The notes: a model not told the origin generated them from the letters alone. A stretch of 64,000 nucleotides of DNA from JAZDRH01 sp047470865 (GCF_047470865.1 NZ_JAZDRH010000012.1:23415-87414); one strand, 5' to 3'; counted from the first letter of the stretch, positions 53,054-63,067 are shown. Translations and numbers: made by a program.

Positions 53054-53638
53054 ATGCAGGCGCTGATTGAGCAAGCTCGCAACCGTTTTCGCAAAAAAGA
53101 TGTAAAACACTATAGCTTTTTAGCGCTGTATAACGAGCTAGGATATACCACAGATGCCAATTATGCGAAACGTTGGCTGCTAATTCAGAGAATTTACGCG
53201 AATTATTCAAAAGCAGATCGTCAACTTATAGGTTATTTATTAAAACAAGAATTAAAAGCGTATCGAGCAGGTTCAGCCTTGGCCGATTCGGTGTATCTCT
53301 GTGCCTTCATGTTGTACGACACTATGAAAGAAAAAGATAGTTTGCTTTTATATCAAGCTAAGTTATCCGGCAATACTGACTTGCAATGTTGCGTTGATAC
53401 TGAAATTTTATTTGGAAAAAAACCAAAAGCGACATTGAATTTTTTAAAGCGCAAAAAACGCCAAGGCCGTAAAATTGCTAAACAAGCATTAAAAGCTATT
53501 AAGTATTATCGTTCATATAAAGATGCTATTTATCAAGAGCCAAAAGCTTTCAGTCGTTTCTTTAAAGAACGACGTGGGCCAAATCTTATCGAAACCATGC
53601 AAGCCTGTTTTAATCAGGATGAGTTAAATAATGGCTAG
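53054..53638 (+). CDS. Conserved-looking helical protein, function unknown
   Basis: A 194-residue protein rich in Lys and Arg. TTDANYAKRWLLIQRIYANY and KADRQLIGYLLKQELKAY suggest a compact helical bundle. No family is recognised. AAGGAG precedes the ATG. It overlaps tapT by eight bases, so the two are coupled; a role in RNA metabolism is possible by association only. It is divergent from the CsoR-family gene, 44 bases away. Confidence 0.62.
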   Translation: MQALIEQARNRFRKKDVKHYSFLALYNELGYTTDANYAKRWLLIQRIYANYSKADRQLIGYLLKQELKAYRAGSALADSVYLCAFMLYDTMKEKDSLLLYQAKLSGNTDLQCCVDTEILFGKKPKATLNFLKRKKRQGRKIAKQALKAIKYYRSYKDAIYQEPKAFSRFFKERRGPNLIETMQACFNQDELNNG

Positions 53639-54212
53639 AATTAATTGTCCACGTTGTGTTCGACCGCAAAAACAATGCTTATGTAAGCTTATTCCCTCAC
53701 TTAAATCGAATACAAGGGTATGGATTTTACAGCACCCAAGTGAGCAGAAACATGCACTTAACACCGCACGTTTTGTCGCCTTAGGTTTGTGCGATTGCCA
53801 ATTGCAGGTTGCTGAAGACTTTGCAGCTTTAAAAGATAAGTTGGCAACAAATGGCAGTTATTTATTATTTCCACATGCAGAGGCTAAAGCAGTTGAAACG
53901 CTGCCCTTAGGCGAGGTTAAACAGTTAATTGTGTTAGATGGCACATGGCGTAAAGCAAAGCTATTATTGCATTTAAACCCATGGCTAGCAGCTTTGCCTA
54001 AGCTGAGCTTAACTGTTGAACATGCTAGTCGCTATCGCTTACGTAAAGCACCTAATGCGCAATCGTTATCGACGATAGAGGCTGTAGTTGCTTGTCTTTC
54101 AGTACTAGAGCCAGACACTGACTTTTCTCCTTTACTAAACCCTTTTGAAGCGTTAATTGAAGGGCAGATAAGCGCTATGGGTCAGAAAATTTATAAAAAA
54201 AATTATCAATAA
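53631..54212 (+). CDS. tapT: tRNA-uridine aminocarboxypropyltransferase (DTW domain)
   Basis: A 193-residue DTW-domain protein. CPRCVRPQKQCLC is the N-terminal Zn-like cysteine cluster, ILQHPSEQKHALNTAR the family SAM-binding segment, and VLDGTWRKAKLLL the DTW motif (here DGTW). C-terminal LSTIEAVVACL is family-typical. TapT transfers the 3-amino-3-carboxypropyl group of SAM to U47 of certain tRNAs. It shares a transcript with the upstream unknown gene and is followed by a Fur-regulated receptor. Confidence 0.87.
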   Translation: MARINCPRCVRPQKQCLCKLIPSLKSNTRVWILQHPSEQKHALNTARFVALGLCDCQLQVAEDFAALKDKLATNGSYLLFPHAEAKAVETLPLGEVKQLIVLDGTWRKAKLLLHLNPWLAALPKLSLTVEHASRYRLRKAPNAQSLSTIEAVVACLSVLEPDTDFSPLLNPFEALIEGQISAMGQKIYKKNYQ

Positions 54213-54230
54213 AAAGCATACTCCAAAAAT

Positions 54231-54292
54231 GCAAATGAGAATAATTATTGTTAATGTATGTTTCTATGTGTATGCTAATGATTCTTATTATG
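54231..54292. promoter_or_regulatory. Two Fur-box-like sites upstream of the third receptor
   Basis: GCAAATGAGAATAATTATT (54231-54249) and GCTAATGATTCTTATTATG (54274-54292) each match the 19-base Fur consensus at 14 positions. They lie within 80 bases before GTG 54311 and support strong iron repression. They also support that start, since starts upstream would read through the second box. Confidence 0.7.
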
Positions 54293-54310
54293 TTGTATGG
54301 GGAGTACAAC

Positions 54311-56461
54311 GTGCCTGTAGTAAACGTATTAACACCACGGTTGTCTGTGTTAGGTTTAGCCATTACGAGCGCCACTTATTTATCTAGCAGTTATGCCAAT
54401 ACCGAATTAGAGCTTGACGCCACTGTAATTAAGGGCCAACAAGATTCAAGTCTGGAATACCAAGCGAAAGAAAGCGAATCCTCTCTAAAAATGCCTTTAA
54501 CATTAAGGCAAACACCACAAACCATCAACATTATCACTAATGCCCAAATCGAAGATCAGCAGCTTACAACCGTAGGCAAAGTGCTTGATCAAACGCCTGG
54601 CATGAATCGTATTGAATATGGTGTGTCAGGTGCTTGCGTTACGTGTAGCGACTTTTTAGTACGTGGATTTAAAGTACAGAACTATCAGTTAGATGGTGTA
54701 AGTTTATCGCCTGCTTTAGCGGGTGCAATGATGGAGCAGAATTCTGCAGGCTATGAGCGTGTGGAAGTTATCAAGGGTGCAACAGGCTTGCTAAGTGGTG
54801 CTGGCTATCCTAATGCTACCGTAAACTTGGTTCGAAAAAGACCAACGATAGATCCACGTGTCAGTTTATCAAGCAGTGTTGGTTCTTGGGATACTTATCG
54901 TGGGCAGGCAGATGTTGCGGGTGCGCTCAATGATGAAGGAAGTATTCGTGGGCGCATTGTTGTTAACTATCAAGATAATGGTTCATGGCTTGATCGCGTA
55001 AAACAACATCGTACAGCTGCCTACGGTATTTTAGAGTTTGATTTATCTGATTCGACGTTACTGGATGTGGGATTTAGTTATAGCAAAATCAAAACTAATA
55101 ATGGCGGTGTGCATTCTTTTCGTAAGTTAGATAGTAAAACGTCTGAAAAAACATATTACTCACGTTCTGACAATGCTTCAGCTGATTGGGCATATAGTGA
55201 TATTGCTATTACTACCTATTTTGCTGATATCAAACATGATTTTAATGAAGATTGGCAGTTAAACGCATCCTTAATCAATGCCTATTTAGAAACGGATCGA
55301 ATTTATGGCGTCTTGGGTACGCGTAAGTTAATTGATGGAAAAGGTTCGCTTACCTACGGGCGGCAGGCACAAACGCCGCAGCAAATTGCAATTGATCTTT
55401 CTTTAACAGGAAAGTATCACGCTTTCGGGCGTGAGCATCAGATTGTTGTTGGCACTAATGCATTACGTAGTACAAGTAATGATCGAGAGTATTCAGGTGG
55501 GAGCATCGAAAACGTATCGACGGCTGGTTGGAATGGGCAAATAGCTAAACCTGACATGGCTTATACAGGTATTCGAAATAAAGAAACACTACGTCAACAA
55601 GGTTTTTATGCTGCTACACGTTTTAAAGCAACAGATCGCTTAGCACTTATTTTAGGTGCACGAGTCAGTGATTGGCATAAAAAAGCAGAAGTAAATAGCT
55701 CGCTTTCACCACTTAATAACTACAGTCGCAAAGAAACTGGTGTGGTTACACCTTATGCAGGCGTAGTTTATGACATAACTGAAAACTGGGCGACCTATGC
55801 CAGTTATACAAATATTTTTAACCCGCAAAATTACCAAACAGAGTCGGGGTCTTATTTAGATCCTGAAGAAGGGCATACTTATGAAGTGGGTGTTAAAGGC
55901 AGCATATTAAATGATCAGTTAACTGTAAATGTAGCGTTTTTTCAATCTGATCTAGATAACTTAGCTGTTAAAGATGGTGACAAGGAAACGCCAGCTGGAT
56001 ATTCAGCTTATAAGGCTGTCAATGGAACACGCTCAAAAGGATATGAAATTTCATTGGCAGGTGAAATTTTGCCTGATTGGCATATTAATGCAGGTTATAG
56101 CCATAGCATAACTAAAGATAAAGATGGACATCGTATTAAAGCTGATATGACGCCTATGGATCAAGTTAAGTTATTTACGCGCTATCGCCTACCTAATCAA
56201 TTTAATAAATTAACTGTAGGTATGGGTTTCACATGGCAGAGTAATACTCATTTAATGTCTACAAATAAATTACAAGAGCGTAATGGGCGCCAAGCTAGTT
56301 ATAGCTTAGTTAGTGCTATGGCCCGCTACGATATTTCTCCTAACTTAAATTTATCAGTTAACGCCAATAATATACTTGATAAAAAATACACCTTAAATGC
56401 CTCTAACCATACTTATGGCGAGCCAAGAAACTTAACCGCAACACTTAATTGGAATTACTAA
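54311..56461 (+). CDS. TonB-dependent siderophore receptor without signalling domain
   Basis: A 716-residue outer-membrane receptor. GTG 54311 is preceded by GGGGAG and gives a signal peptide (MPVVNVLTPRLSVLGLAITS region, cut after YA). The plug starts almost at once (LRQTPQTINIITNAQIEDQQ), so the STN domain found in the other two receptors is absent. Barrel sequence ends LTATLNWNY. Two cysteines in SGACVTCSDF form a probable disulfide. It works without its own FecI/FecR, and two Fur boxes control it. A small exported protein follows by ten bases. Confidence 0.91.
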   Translation: MPVVNVLTPRLSVLGLAITSATYLSSSYANTELELDATVIKGQQDSSLEYQAKESESSLKMPLTLRQTPQTINIITNAQIEDQQLTTVGKVLDQTPGMNRIEYGVSGACVTCSDFLVRGFKVQNYQLDGVSLSPALAGAMMEQNSAGYERVEVIKGATGLLSGAGYPNATVNLVRKRPTIDPRVSLSSSVGSWDTYRGQADVAGALNDEGSIRGRIVVNYQDNGSWLDRVKQHRTAAYGILEFDLSDSTLLDVGFSYSKIKTNNGGVHSFRKLDSKTSEKTYYSRSDNASADWAYSDIAITTYFADIKHDFNEDWQLNASLINAYLETDRIYGVLGTRKLIDGKGSLTYGRQAQTPQQIAIDLSLTGKYHAFGREHQIVVGTNALRSTSNDREYSGGSIENVSTAGWNGQIAKPDMAYTGIRNKETLRQQGFYAATRFKATDRLALILGARVSDWHKKAEVNSSLSPLNNYSRKETGVVTPYAGVVYDITENWATYASYTNIFNPQNYQTESGSYLDPEEGHTYEVGVKGSILNDQLTVNVAFFQSDLDNLAVKDGDKETPAGYSAYKAVNGTRSKGYEISLAGEILPDWHINAGYSHSITKDKDGHRIKADMTPMDQVKLFTRYRLPNQFNKLTVGMGFTWQSNTHLMSTNKLQERNGRQASYSLVSAMARYDISPNLNLSVNANNILDKKYTLNASNHTYGEPRNLTATLNWNY

Positions 56462-56470
56462 GGATTAAAC

Positions 56471-57094
56471 ATGAAAAATGTATTTACTAAACTAACTGCT
56501 ATTACTTTATTAGGATTGTTTGCGAGTGCGGCTCAAGCTCATATGTTGTGGCTTGAGCGGGCTGAAAATGGTAATACGTTTGCGTATTTTGGTGAAGCTA
56601 ATGAAGGGCTAAAAGAAAACGCTGAAAAGTTGGGGATGTTTAAGGATTCCAGTTTGGTTCAAGTAGAAAAAATGATGGCTGGTACTTTAGGTGAGGATCA
56701 TATTCTTTATCCGAGCACTAAAGATGGAGATGTACGTACTTCAACAAGTGTACTGCACAAAGATATGTTAGTTAACTTCCGAGCGCGAAATGGCATAACA
56801 GAAACTAAAACTTCTTTAGATTATGAAATGACCCCAGTAGATATAAGTAAAGGGCAATTTAAATTATTATTAAATGGGGAAAAGGCGGTTGAGCACAGTA
56901 TTTCTGTTGTCACGCCTGAATTAAAGGAAATTGAATTAAAAACAGACAATGAAGGCATTGTTACTCTAGATCTAACCCAACAAGGTAACTATGTGATTGA
57001 AGCAAGTTATACTGAAGAAAAGGCTGGTAAGTACTTAGGAAAAGATTATGCTAAGGTTATTTATGTATCAACTTTAAGCTTTAGTAAAAAATAA
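56471..57094 (+). CDS. Exported DUF4198-like protein of the receptor operon
   Basis: A 207-residue protein with a signal peptide (MKNVFTKLTAITLLGLFASA then AQA). The mature N-terminus AHMLWLERAENGNTFAYFGE resembles DUF4198 / NikM-like periplasmic proteins, which begin with a conserved His and often carry metal. It lies ten bases after the receptor, so it is part of the same iron-controlled unit. A periplasmic metal or siderophore handling role is inferred. Confidence 0.72.
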   Translation: MKNVFTKLTAITLLGLFASAAQAHMLWLERAENGNTFAYFGEANEGLKENAEKLGMFKDSSLVQVEKMMAGTLGEDHILYPSTKDGDVRTSTSVLHKDMLVNFRARNGITETKTSLDYEMTPVDISKGQFKLLLNGEKAVEHSISVVTPELKEIELKTDNEGIVTLDLTQQGNYVIEASYTEEKAGKYLGKDYAKVIYVSTLSFSKK

Positions 57095-57106
57095 TTGGTA
57101 TCCAAT

Positions 57107-57134
57107 AAAAATCCGCGATAATTCGCGGATTTTT
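57107..57134. terminator. Bidirectional terminator between two convergent units
   Basis: AAAAATCCGCG and CGCGGATTTTT form an eleven-base stem with a six-base loop. The A-run on one side and T-run on the other allow it to end transcripts from both the receptor operon and the UPF0149 gene. Confidence 0.88.
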
Positions 57135-57153
57135 ATTTGCCTCTACTTTTAAG

Positions 57154-57723
57154 CTAGCGAGAAGACTTTTCTTCTGGCGCATTAAACAATAAGAAAAGTG
57201 CAGTTAGTACTTCTGGAATTTGCTCTAGCATGCTGTAGACAAGGTCTTCATTATTGGCCATTTCAGCAAACTCAGGTTCCTCTTCAAAGAGTCCAGAGCC
57301 AACCATAATAGGCAGTAATAGCTCACTGACTTCTTCTTCGTTATTTTCAAACCATGCGTTTTCTCGCATGAAAACGCCTTCCATAAAACCAATGCACCAA
57401 CCACGAATGTCTGATAGGTTTGGGTCATCACCTAAGTCAATATCGCAAGGTAGTTCAAAGTCTTCATCGCTAGCTAGTTGGCGAGCTACCAATGCTTTTA
57501 GTTGGATCAGTGCATCTTCAATAGCTTGCTTTTCAGTAGCGTCTTTATAATTGGGCTCTTGGTCAAATAAAGCATCAATCCATTCGCGCTCAGAAACGCT
57601 TTCTGGGCAAATAGATAACGCAGTTAAATAGCCATGCGCTGCTACATAATCAAGCGCTTCTTCGGAAAGATCTTCGTAGTCTAAAAAGTTTTGTAGGCGC
57701 GTTAGTTGCTCAGCGAATGACAT
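57154..57723 (-). CDS. UPF0149 / YecA-YgfB family protein
   Basis: A 189-residue acidic cytoplasmic protein. The N-terminal ALDYVAAHGYLTALSICPE is the UPF0149 signature and DIRGWCIGFMEGVF the middle motif. No C-terminal SEC-C Zn motif is present, so it is the short type. The family may help protein quality control or translation but this is not settled. It is convergent to the DUF4198-like gene. Confidence 0.85.
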   Translation of the reverse strand: MSFAEQLTRLQNFLDYEDLSEEALDYVAAHGYLTALSICPESVSEREWIDALFDQEPNYKDATEKQAIEDALIQLKALVARQLASDEDFELPCDIDLGDDPNLSDIRGWCIGFMEGVFMRENAWFENNEEEVSELLLPIMVGSGLFEEEPEFAEMANNEDLVYSMLEQIPEVLTALFLLFNAPEEKSSR

Positions 57724-57818
57724 TTAAGTTACCAAGGCAAATGTATGAAGGCTTATTGTAGTCGAGTAATTAGGCTGCGACTACCTTAAACACGATAAAT
57801 TACGGCAAAGATAAAGGA

Positions 57819-58631
57819 TCAATCATCCATTACTTTTTTGCCAAGCTTGTCTTCTGTTTTACCAATTTGCCAGTAGGAGCAGGCATAGCATTCATCACGA
57901 GTCCAACCTAGCTCTTTACGTAGATAATTACGAGTGTTGCGAATAGTGCTGTATTCGGCAGTAATATGTGCATAACGTGTGCCATTTTCAAACAAAAGTG
58001 CAGGGTTTAGCTGTTTAACACGCTCATATAATGGGCTGCCTTGCTCAGGGTGAGGATTGACTACCCATTCAATTGTGACATCAGCTGCTGATGGCATAGG
58101 CAAGAAATCTTGTTCTGTCGGTACTTCAGCTATGACATAAGCACGTGCTTCAGGGGCAAGATTTTCTAAAAAGGCAGCAGTTACAGGTAGTCCAGTTGGA
58201 TCGGTGACGAAAAGATAGTTATCTACTTCTGGTAGCGTTTTTCGAGCTTGTACCTGCATGGTGACGCCAATTTGGTCGCCTATTTTTGAGTTTCGTGCCC
58301 ATGAACAAGCAATGCTATCGCCTTCATGTATAGCAAAGTCAATAGTGATTTGCTGCTTATCTAAATCAATTGCGCGGTGGGTATAGGTGCGTACTGTTGG
58401 GCGCTTAGATTCATCTTCAACAAGCCAGCGGCGATTTTCAAAATCAAAGGTTGGGAGTTGAACTTCTTTTTGTCCTTGCGGTGGAATAAATAACTTGTTG
58501 TTGTCGCCGATAGGAGTGTCTTTGTAATGAGTCGCGTCGGGGCAATTAAACACAATGCGCAGATAATTGGGGGTGATAAATTGTTTGTCTTGAACACTAA
58601 TTACGCATTGATGAGGTCTTGGTGTAGGCAT
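57819..58631 (-). CDS. Siderophore-interacting protein (FAD, NAD(P)H ferric-siderophore reductase)
   Basis: A 270-residue SIP-family protein. The FAD-binding pattern RPTVRTYTHRAID (about 78-90) and the following FAIHEGDSIACSWARNSKIG are characteristic; the NAD(P)-binding SIP_C part follows with YLFVTDPTGLPVTAAFLENL (about 138-157). C-terminal RDECYACSYWQIGKTED is typical. It reduces Fe(III)-siderophore in the cytoplasm to release iron. A Fur-like site lies about 57 bases upstream. Confidence 0.92.
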   Translation of the reverse strand: MPTPRPHQCVISVQDKQFITPNYLRIVFNCPDATHYKDTPIGDNNKLFIPPQGQKEVQLPTFDFENRRWLVEDESKRPTVRTYTHRAIDLDKQQITIDFAIHEGDSIACSWARNSKIGDQIGVTMQVQARKTLPEVDNYLFVTDPTGLPVTAAFLENLAPEARAYVIAEVPTEQDFLPMPSAADVTIEWVVNPHPEQGSPLYERVKQLNPALLFENGTRYAHITAEYSTIRNTRNYLRKELGWTRDECYACSYWQIGKTEDKLGKKVMDD

Positions 58632-58687
58632 TTTCTGTTCCTAACAATCTTTAAAGTCTTTATATGTCGTAAGAATTATAGTCTAGT

Positions 58688-58706
58688 GATAATGAATATC
58701 AATACA
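58688..58706. promoter_or_regulatory. Fur-box-like site upstream of the SIP gene
   Basis: GATAATGAATATCAATACA matches the Fur consensus at 14 of 19 positions. It lies between the SIP gene (minus) and recQ (plus); the SIP gene is the likely target. Confidence 0.62.
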
Positions 58707-58790
58707 ATTTAAGTATCTTGTTATTGCTATCTGGTGTTAGAGCAAAGTGATGAATGTGCGTATAATACAGCGCTTATTCTGGAGGATGGC

Positions 58791-60923
58791 ATGCTAAAAC
58801 AGGCGCAAGATACGCTCAAACATATCTTTGGTTATGATAGTTTTCGTGGACAGCAGTTAGCCATTATTGAGCATGTCACCCAAGGTGGTGATGCGCTTGT
58901 ATTGATGCCAACAGGCGGTGGCAAGTCCTTGTGTTATCAGATACCAGCATTGCTAAGAGACGGTGTTACTGTGGTGGTTTCGCCTTTAATTGCACTAATG
59001 CAGGATCAGGTTTCAGCGCTGGAAGAGTTAGGTATTACAGCAGCGGCTCTGAACTCGAGTTTGGATCATGAACAACAGCGCCAGATTGCCAATCGTTTAC
59101 GCCAAGGCGATATTAAACTGCTTTATCTGGCTCCAGAACGTCTGTTACAACCGCGAATGTTAGCGTTTCTGCAACAGCTAAAGGTTGGACTTTTTGCAAT
59201 TGATGAAGCGCATTGTGTATCCCAGTGGGGGCACGACTTTCGACCTGAATACTTAGCCTTGAGCCAGCTGGCTGAGCTTTTCCCAGATGTGCCACGTATA
59301 GCCTTAACTGCAACAGCTGATGGACGTACTCAACAAGAAATTATCGAACGCTTACATTTGCAACAAGCAAAACAGTTTCTATCCAGTTTTGACCGTCCTA
59401 ATATCTACTACCAGATAGTCACTAAGGATAATCCTCGCCAACAGCTGTTAAACTTTTTAGCCCCGCATAAAGGTGATGCAGGCATTGTGTATTGCATGTC
59501 TCGCAAGAAAGTCGAGGAGTATGCCCAATATTTATCTGAGCGCGGCTACCCTGCTTTGCCTTATCACGCTGGCTTAGATAATCAGTTGCGCGCCTTTAAT
59601 CAGCAGCGTTTCTTAAATGAAGAAGGTTTAATCATGGTTGCTACCATAGCTTTCGGCATGGGAATTGATAAACCCAACGTACGCTTTGTAGCGCATATGG
59701 ATCTGCCAAAATCATTGGAAGCCTATTATCAAGAAACAGGCCGAGCAGGGCGTGATGGTTTGCCAGCACAAGCTTGGATGGCCTATGGTCTCCAAGATAT
59801 TGTATGGCTGAAAAAGATGCTGACAGAATCAGAAGGGGATGAGCAGCATAAGCGTGTAGAACAACATAAATTAGATTCAATGTTAGCCCTATGCGAGGAA
59901 GCGCGTTGTCGTCGTCAAGCATTGCTGGGCTACTTTGATGAGGTGCTCAAACAACCATGTGGTCATTGCGATAATTGCGTAGATAAGGTGCAGACTTGGG
60001 ACGCCACAGAAGCAGCGCGCAAGGCGCTATCAACGATTTATCGTACAGGACAAAGCTATGGTGTTGGGTATTTGGTTGATGTGCTGCTTGGGCGAGATAA
60101 TGAGCGTATACAAAACAATGGACATCAGCGCTTATCTGTATATGGCTTAGGCAAGGGAATTGATGAGAACGAATGGCGCACGCTATTTCGACAGTTGATC
60201 GCTCGCGGTTATGTTGATGTGGATATTGAAGGCTTTAATGGGCTTCGTTTGTCTGAAAAATGCCGTGATTTACTCAAAGGGCAAGAGCAATTATTACTAA
60301 GAAAAGAACAAGTCAGCCCACGCAAGCCACAGCAGACAAGCTCTGCCAGTCAATTGGTCCGTGCCCACGAACGTGATATGTGGGAAAATTTACGCGCCTT
60401 GCGTAAACAGTTAGCTCAAGAGCATGCCGTGCCGCCCTATGTGATTTTTCCCGATTCTACCTTGCTAGAAATGTTACGTAGTCAGCCACAAGATATGTCA
60501 GATATGGCGGCTATTAGCGGCGTTGGTGCGCGTAAGTTAGAGCGTTATGGTGACGTATTTTTAAAAGTGCTACAAGGACAAACTGCACAAGCGCCCACCC
60601 ATAATGTGAGTGATCTTAATCATGAGTTAGTCACCTTGGCACGCAGCGGCATGACGCCTAGCCAAATGGCACAGCAGCTTAATTGTTCGGAAAAAAGCAT
60701 CTATAGTTTAATGGCGCAGGTGATTGCAGCGGGGCAGTTAAGTCTAGAACAAGCTTTAGATTTACCTTGGGAAATAGTTGAGCAAATCCAAGACGCGTTT
60801 TTAGATGGTGACGGTGAGTTACCCAGTGTTTCTCAATTACAAAAAATGCATAACTTTAGCGTCGATGAAGGTGTCTTGCATTGCGTTCGAGCTGCCTTAA
60901 AGCTTGAATTTGGTCAGATCTAA
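58791..60923 (+). CDS. recQ: ATP-dependent DNA helicase RecQ
   Basis: A 710-residue protein. ATG 58791 is chosen because GGAGG lies eight bases before; the frame is open to 58734. It has the SF2 helicase motifs MPTGGGKSLCYQIPA (Walker A), IDEAHCVSQWGHDFRPEY and GRAGRDGLPA, the RQC Zn-binding cysteines CEEARCRRQALL and CGHCDNC, and a C-terminal HRDC domain (VPPYVIFPDSTLLEM). A further C-terminal helical extension (about 610-710) is longer than in E. coli RecQ (about 609 residues). It unwinds replication and recombination intermediates. Confidence 0.95.
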   Translation: MLKQAQDTLKHIFGYDSFRGQQLAIIEHVTQGGDALVLMPTGGGKSLCYQIPALLRDGVTVVVSPLIALMQDQVSALEELGITAAALNSSLDHEQQRQIANRLRQGDIKLLYLAPERLLQPRMLAFLQQLKVGLFAIDEAHCVSQWGHDFRPEYLALSQLAELFPDVPRIALTATADGRTQQEIIERLHLQQAKQFLSSFDRPNIYYQIVTKDNPRQQLLNFLAPHKGDAGIVYCMSRKKVEEYAQYLSERGYPALPYHAGLDNQLRAFNQQRFLNEEGLIMVATIAFGMGIDKPNVRFVAHMDLPKSLEAYYQETGRAGRDGLPAQAWMAYGLQDIVWLKKMLTESEGDEQHKRVEQHKLDSMLALCEEARCRRQALLGYFDEVLKQPCGHCDNCVDKVQTWDATEAARKALSTIYRTGQSYGVGYLVDVLLGRDNERIQNNGHQRLSVYGLGKGIDENEWRTLFRQLIARGYVDVDIEGFNGLRLSEKCRDLLKGQEQLLLRKEQVSPRKPQQTSSASQLVRAHERDMWENLRALRKQLAQEHAVPPYVIFPDSTLLEMLRSQPQDMSDMAAISGVGARKLERYGDVFLKVLQGQTAQAPTHNVSDLNHELVTLARSGMTPSQMAQQLNCSEKSIYSLMAQVIAAGQLSLEQALDLPWEIVEQIQDAFLDGDGELPSVSQLQKMHNFSVDEGVLHCVRAALKLEFGQI

Positions 60924-61025
60924 GAAAAATCCCAGAATGGTTTTTTGAGAATCACTAGCATCTGATGGTAAGTTAAGGTAAGTTTTGTTTTATTTAGCTA
61001 GCTAAGTATTCATGGAGTTCTACGT

Positions 61026-61463
61026 ATGCCGGCCTACCAACGTCATCTTTTTGGTACCTATCTAGCTCAGGTTTCGCGGGCTTGGCGTTCAGCGTTGGAT
61101 CGGCGTTTAGCTGAAATTGGCCTATCCCAGGCGCGTTGGCTGGTGCTGTTACATTTATCGCGCTTTAATGAGCCGCCAGCACAAAGGCAATTAGCTGAAA
61201 GTGTAGGTGTCGAGGGCCCCACCTTAGCACGTCTACTCGATAACCTTGAACAGCAAGGTTTGGTTCAGCGTATTGTCGATACCCAAGATCGCCGAGCTAA
61301 AAAACTGATTTTAACTGACAGCGCTAGACAACTGATAACAACAATCGAAGATATTGCTGCAGAGCTGAGGGATCAAGTGCTGCAAGGTATTAGCGAAGAA
61401 GAACAACAAATCTGCCAGGGCGTGCATACACGCATCTTGGCCAATATCGAGAAAAATTTATGA
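61026..61463 (+). CDS. MarR-family regulator (SlyA-like)
   Basis: A 145-residue winged-helix regulator. QRQLAESVGVEGPTLARLLD is the recognition helix and QGLVQRIVDTQDRRAKKLIL the wing, both as in SlyA/MarR. GGAG precedes the ATG. It overlaps the efflux gene by four bases (ATGA), so it probably represses its own operon and is released by a small aromatic molecule or drug. The inducer is unknown. Confidence 0.9.
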   Translation: MPAYQRHLFGTYLAQVSRAWRSALDRRLAEIGLSQARWLVLLHLSRFNEPPAQRQLAESVGVEGPTLARLLDNLEQQGLVQRIVDTQDRRAKKLILTDSARQLITTIEDIAAELRDQVLQGISEEEQQICQGVHTRILANIEKNL

Positions 61464-63067
61464 ATCGAGACCTAGCCAGCTTGCAGGCGCATTTCGGTCC
61501 ACACTATCGAAAAATATTACTGACAGTTTTATTAATGGGCAGCATGGTCACGGCTCTATCCTCAACCAGCATTAACGTAGCCCTGCCTGAAATTATGCGC
61601 ACTTTTAATATGCAATGGTCAATGGCGCAGTGGCTAGCTACTGGTTTCCTTGCAGCAATGACCGCAGGTTTGCTTTTGGCAGCTTGGGCGCAATCAAAAC
61701 TTGGCTCGTTATTTACTATGCAAATTAGCATAGGTATTTTTTTAATGAGCTCGGTGTTTGCCTTTATAGCTACAGATGGCTGGCACCTTGTTATTTTGCG
61801 CACCTTGCAAGGTTTCTGTGCAGGCATTATCCAACCATTAGCTACGGTCTTGATTTTTCGAGTCTACGATGAAGGGAAACGTGGCAGGGCGCTTGGCTTA
61901 TACGCTTTAGGTTTAATGATAGCGCCTACTTTAGGGCCAACTGTAGGCGGTTTTTTAGTAGATGCTTTTGGTTGGCAAGCTTCTTTTTGGCTACCTATGC
62001 CAGTGTGTATTGTCATTTTAATGATGGCATCTTGGGTGCTTCCTGATGAACGTACTAAAACCAGTAAAAAGCTTGATGTAGTCGGCTTCTCGCTATTAAC
62101 AGTTGCTATTTTTACCTCTTTGGGTGGTTTGGCAGAAGCGCAAACGAATAGCTGGTTTGCTCCTATCGTTTATGTGCCATTGCTTGTTGCTGTATTGTGT
62201 ACAGCTGCTTTTTTTATTGTGTCACATGGTAAACCACATGCCGTTTTACCTGTTCATTTATGGTTGCAACCTGCATTTAGGCGAGCTAGTTGGATTGCTT
62301 TCGCGTTAGGTGCTGGTTTGTTTGGCTCAACCTATTTGCTTCCTGTTTACTTACAGGTGATTGAAGGCTTTAGTGCTGGGGCATCTGGGTTAATACTATT
62401 GCCCGCTGGTTTATTTCTAGGCTTTGCTTCCTTTTTTAGTGGTTGGCTGTGTGATCGTGTATCTGTTGCATGGTTAGTGTTAGTAGGGTTAATCCTCTTT
62501 GCGCTCTCTATTATTTGGTTTGGCTTTTTTGCTGTTGGTACAGGCGCAATGTGGCTAGCCATTTGGGCAGGCATTGGGCGTGCTGGTCTAGGCTTATTAT
62601 CGCCTGCGGTTAATACGGCTTCATTACAGGGCTTATCTAAAGAAGATTTACCTTATGGTGCTGGTGCTATCACCTTTGTTAGGCAGATTGGTGGTGCTTT
62701 TGGGATTAACTTATTGACTGCATTTTTACAATGGCGCTATACCCACTTAGAAGGTGCAGAAGAAGGCATGTTATCTATTGCCTATGAACATACTTTCTTA
62801 TTATTTGGTTTGGTTTTCTTATTAGCCTTATGGCCAGCTTGGCGTTTGAGAGCGGCTCCTTTAGATCGCGCGCAAGCACGTTATCAACGCAAGCATAGCA
62901 GTGCTCAAGAAGCGTTCACAGAGCAAGAAAAGGCAGCTCAAGCCTCACGTGAAGAAATTGAAGAGGAAATTGAGGCTCAAACTGAGTTGCCTTATGGCGT
63001 GGTGCAAGCGCTTGAAGAAACGCTTGAGCATAATCAACAAAAACAGACAGATTCGAAGAATATATAG
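61460..63067 (+). CDS. MFS drug:proton antiporter, DHA2 (EmrB/QacA) family
   Basis: A 535-residue membrane transporter with about 14 spans. SSTSINVALPEIMRTFN (motif D1), FLAAMTAGLLLAAWAQSKLG (motif A region) and LGLMIAPTLGPTVGGFLVDA (motif C) are DHA2 signatures. The cytoplasmic C-terminal tail is long, acidic and rich in Gln and Glu (about 485-535). No EmrA-type adaptor is next to it, so it may work without an outer-membrane partner. It is coupled to the MarR gene. Confidence 0.91.
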   Translation: MNRDLASLQAHFGPHYRKILLTVLLMGSMVTALSSTSINVALPEIMRTFNMQWSMAQWLATGFLAAMTAGLLLAAWAQSKLGSLFTMQISIGIFLMSSVFAFIATDGWHLVILRTLQGFCAGIIQPLATVLIFRVYDEGKRGRALGLYALGLMIAPTLGPTVGGFLVDAFGWQASFWLPMPVCIVILMMASWVLPDERTKTSKKLDVVGFSLLTVAIFTSLGGLAEAQTNSWFAPIVYVPLLVAVLCTAAFFIVSHGKPHAVLPVHLWLQPAFRRASWIAFALGAGLFGSTYLLPVYLQVIEGFSAGASGLILLPAGLFLGFASFFSGWLCDRVSVAWLVLVGLILFALSIIWFGFFAVGTGAMWLAIWAGIGRAGLGLLSPAVNTASLQGLSKEDLPYGAGAITFVRQIGGAFGINLLTAFLQWRYTHLEGAEEGMLSIAYEHTFLLFGLVFLLALWPAWRLRAAPLDRAQARYQRKHSSAQEAFTEQEKAAQASREEIEEEIEAQTELPYGVVQALEETLEHNQQKQTDSKNI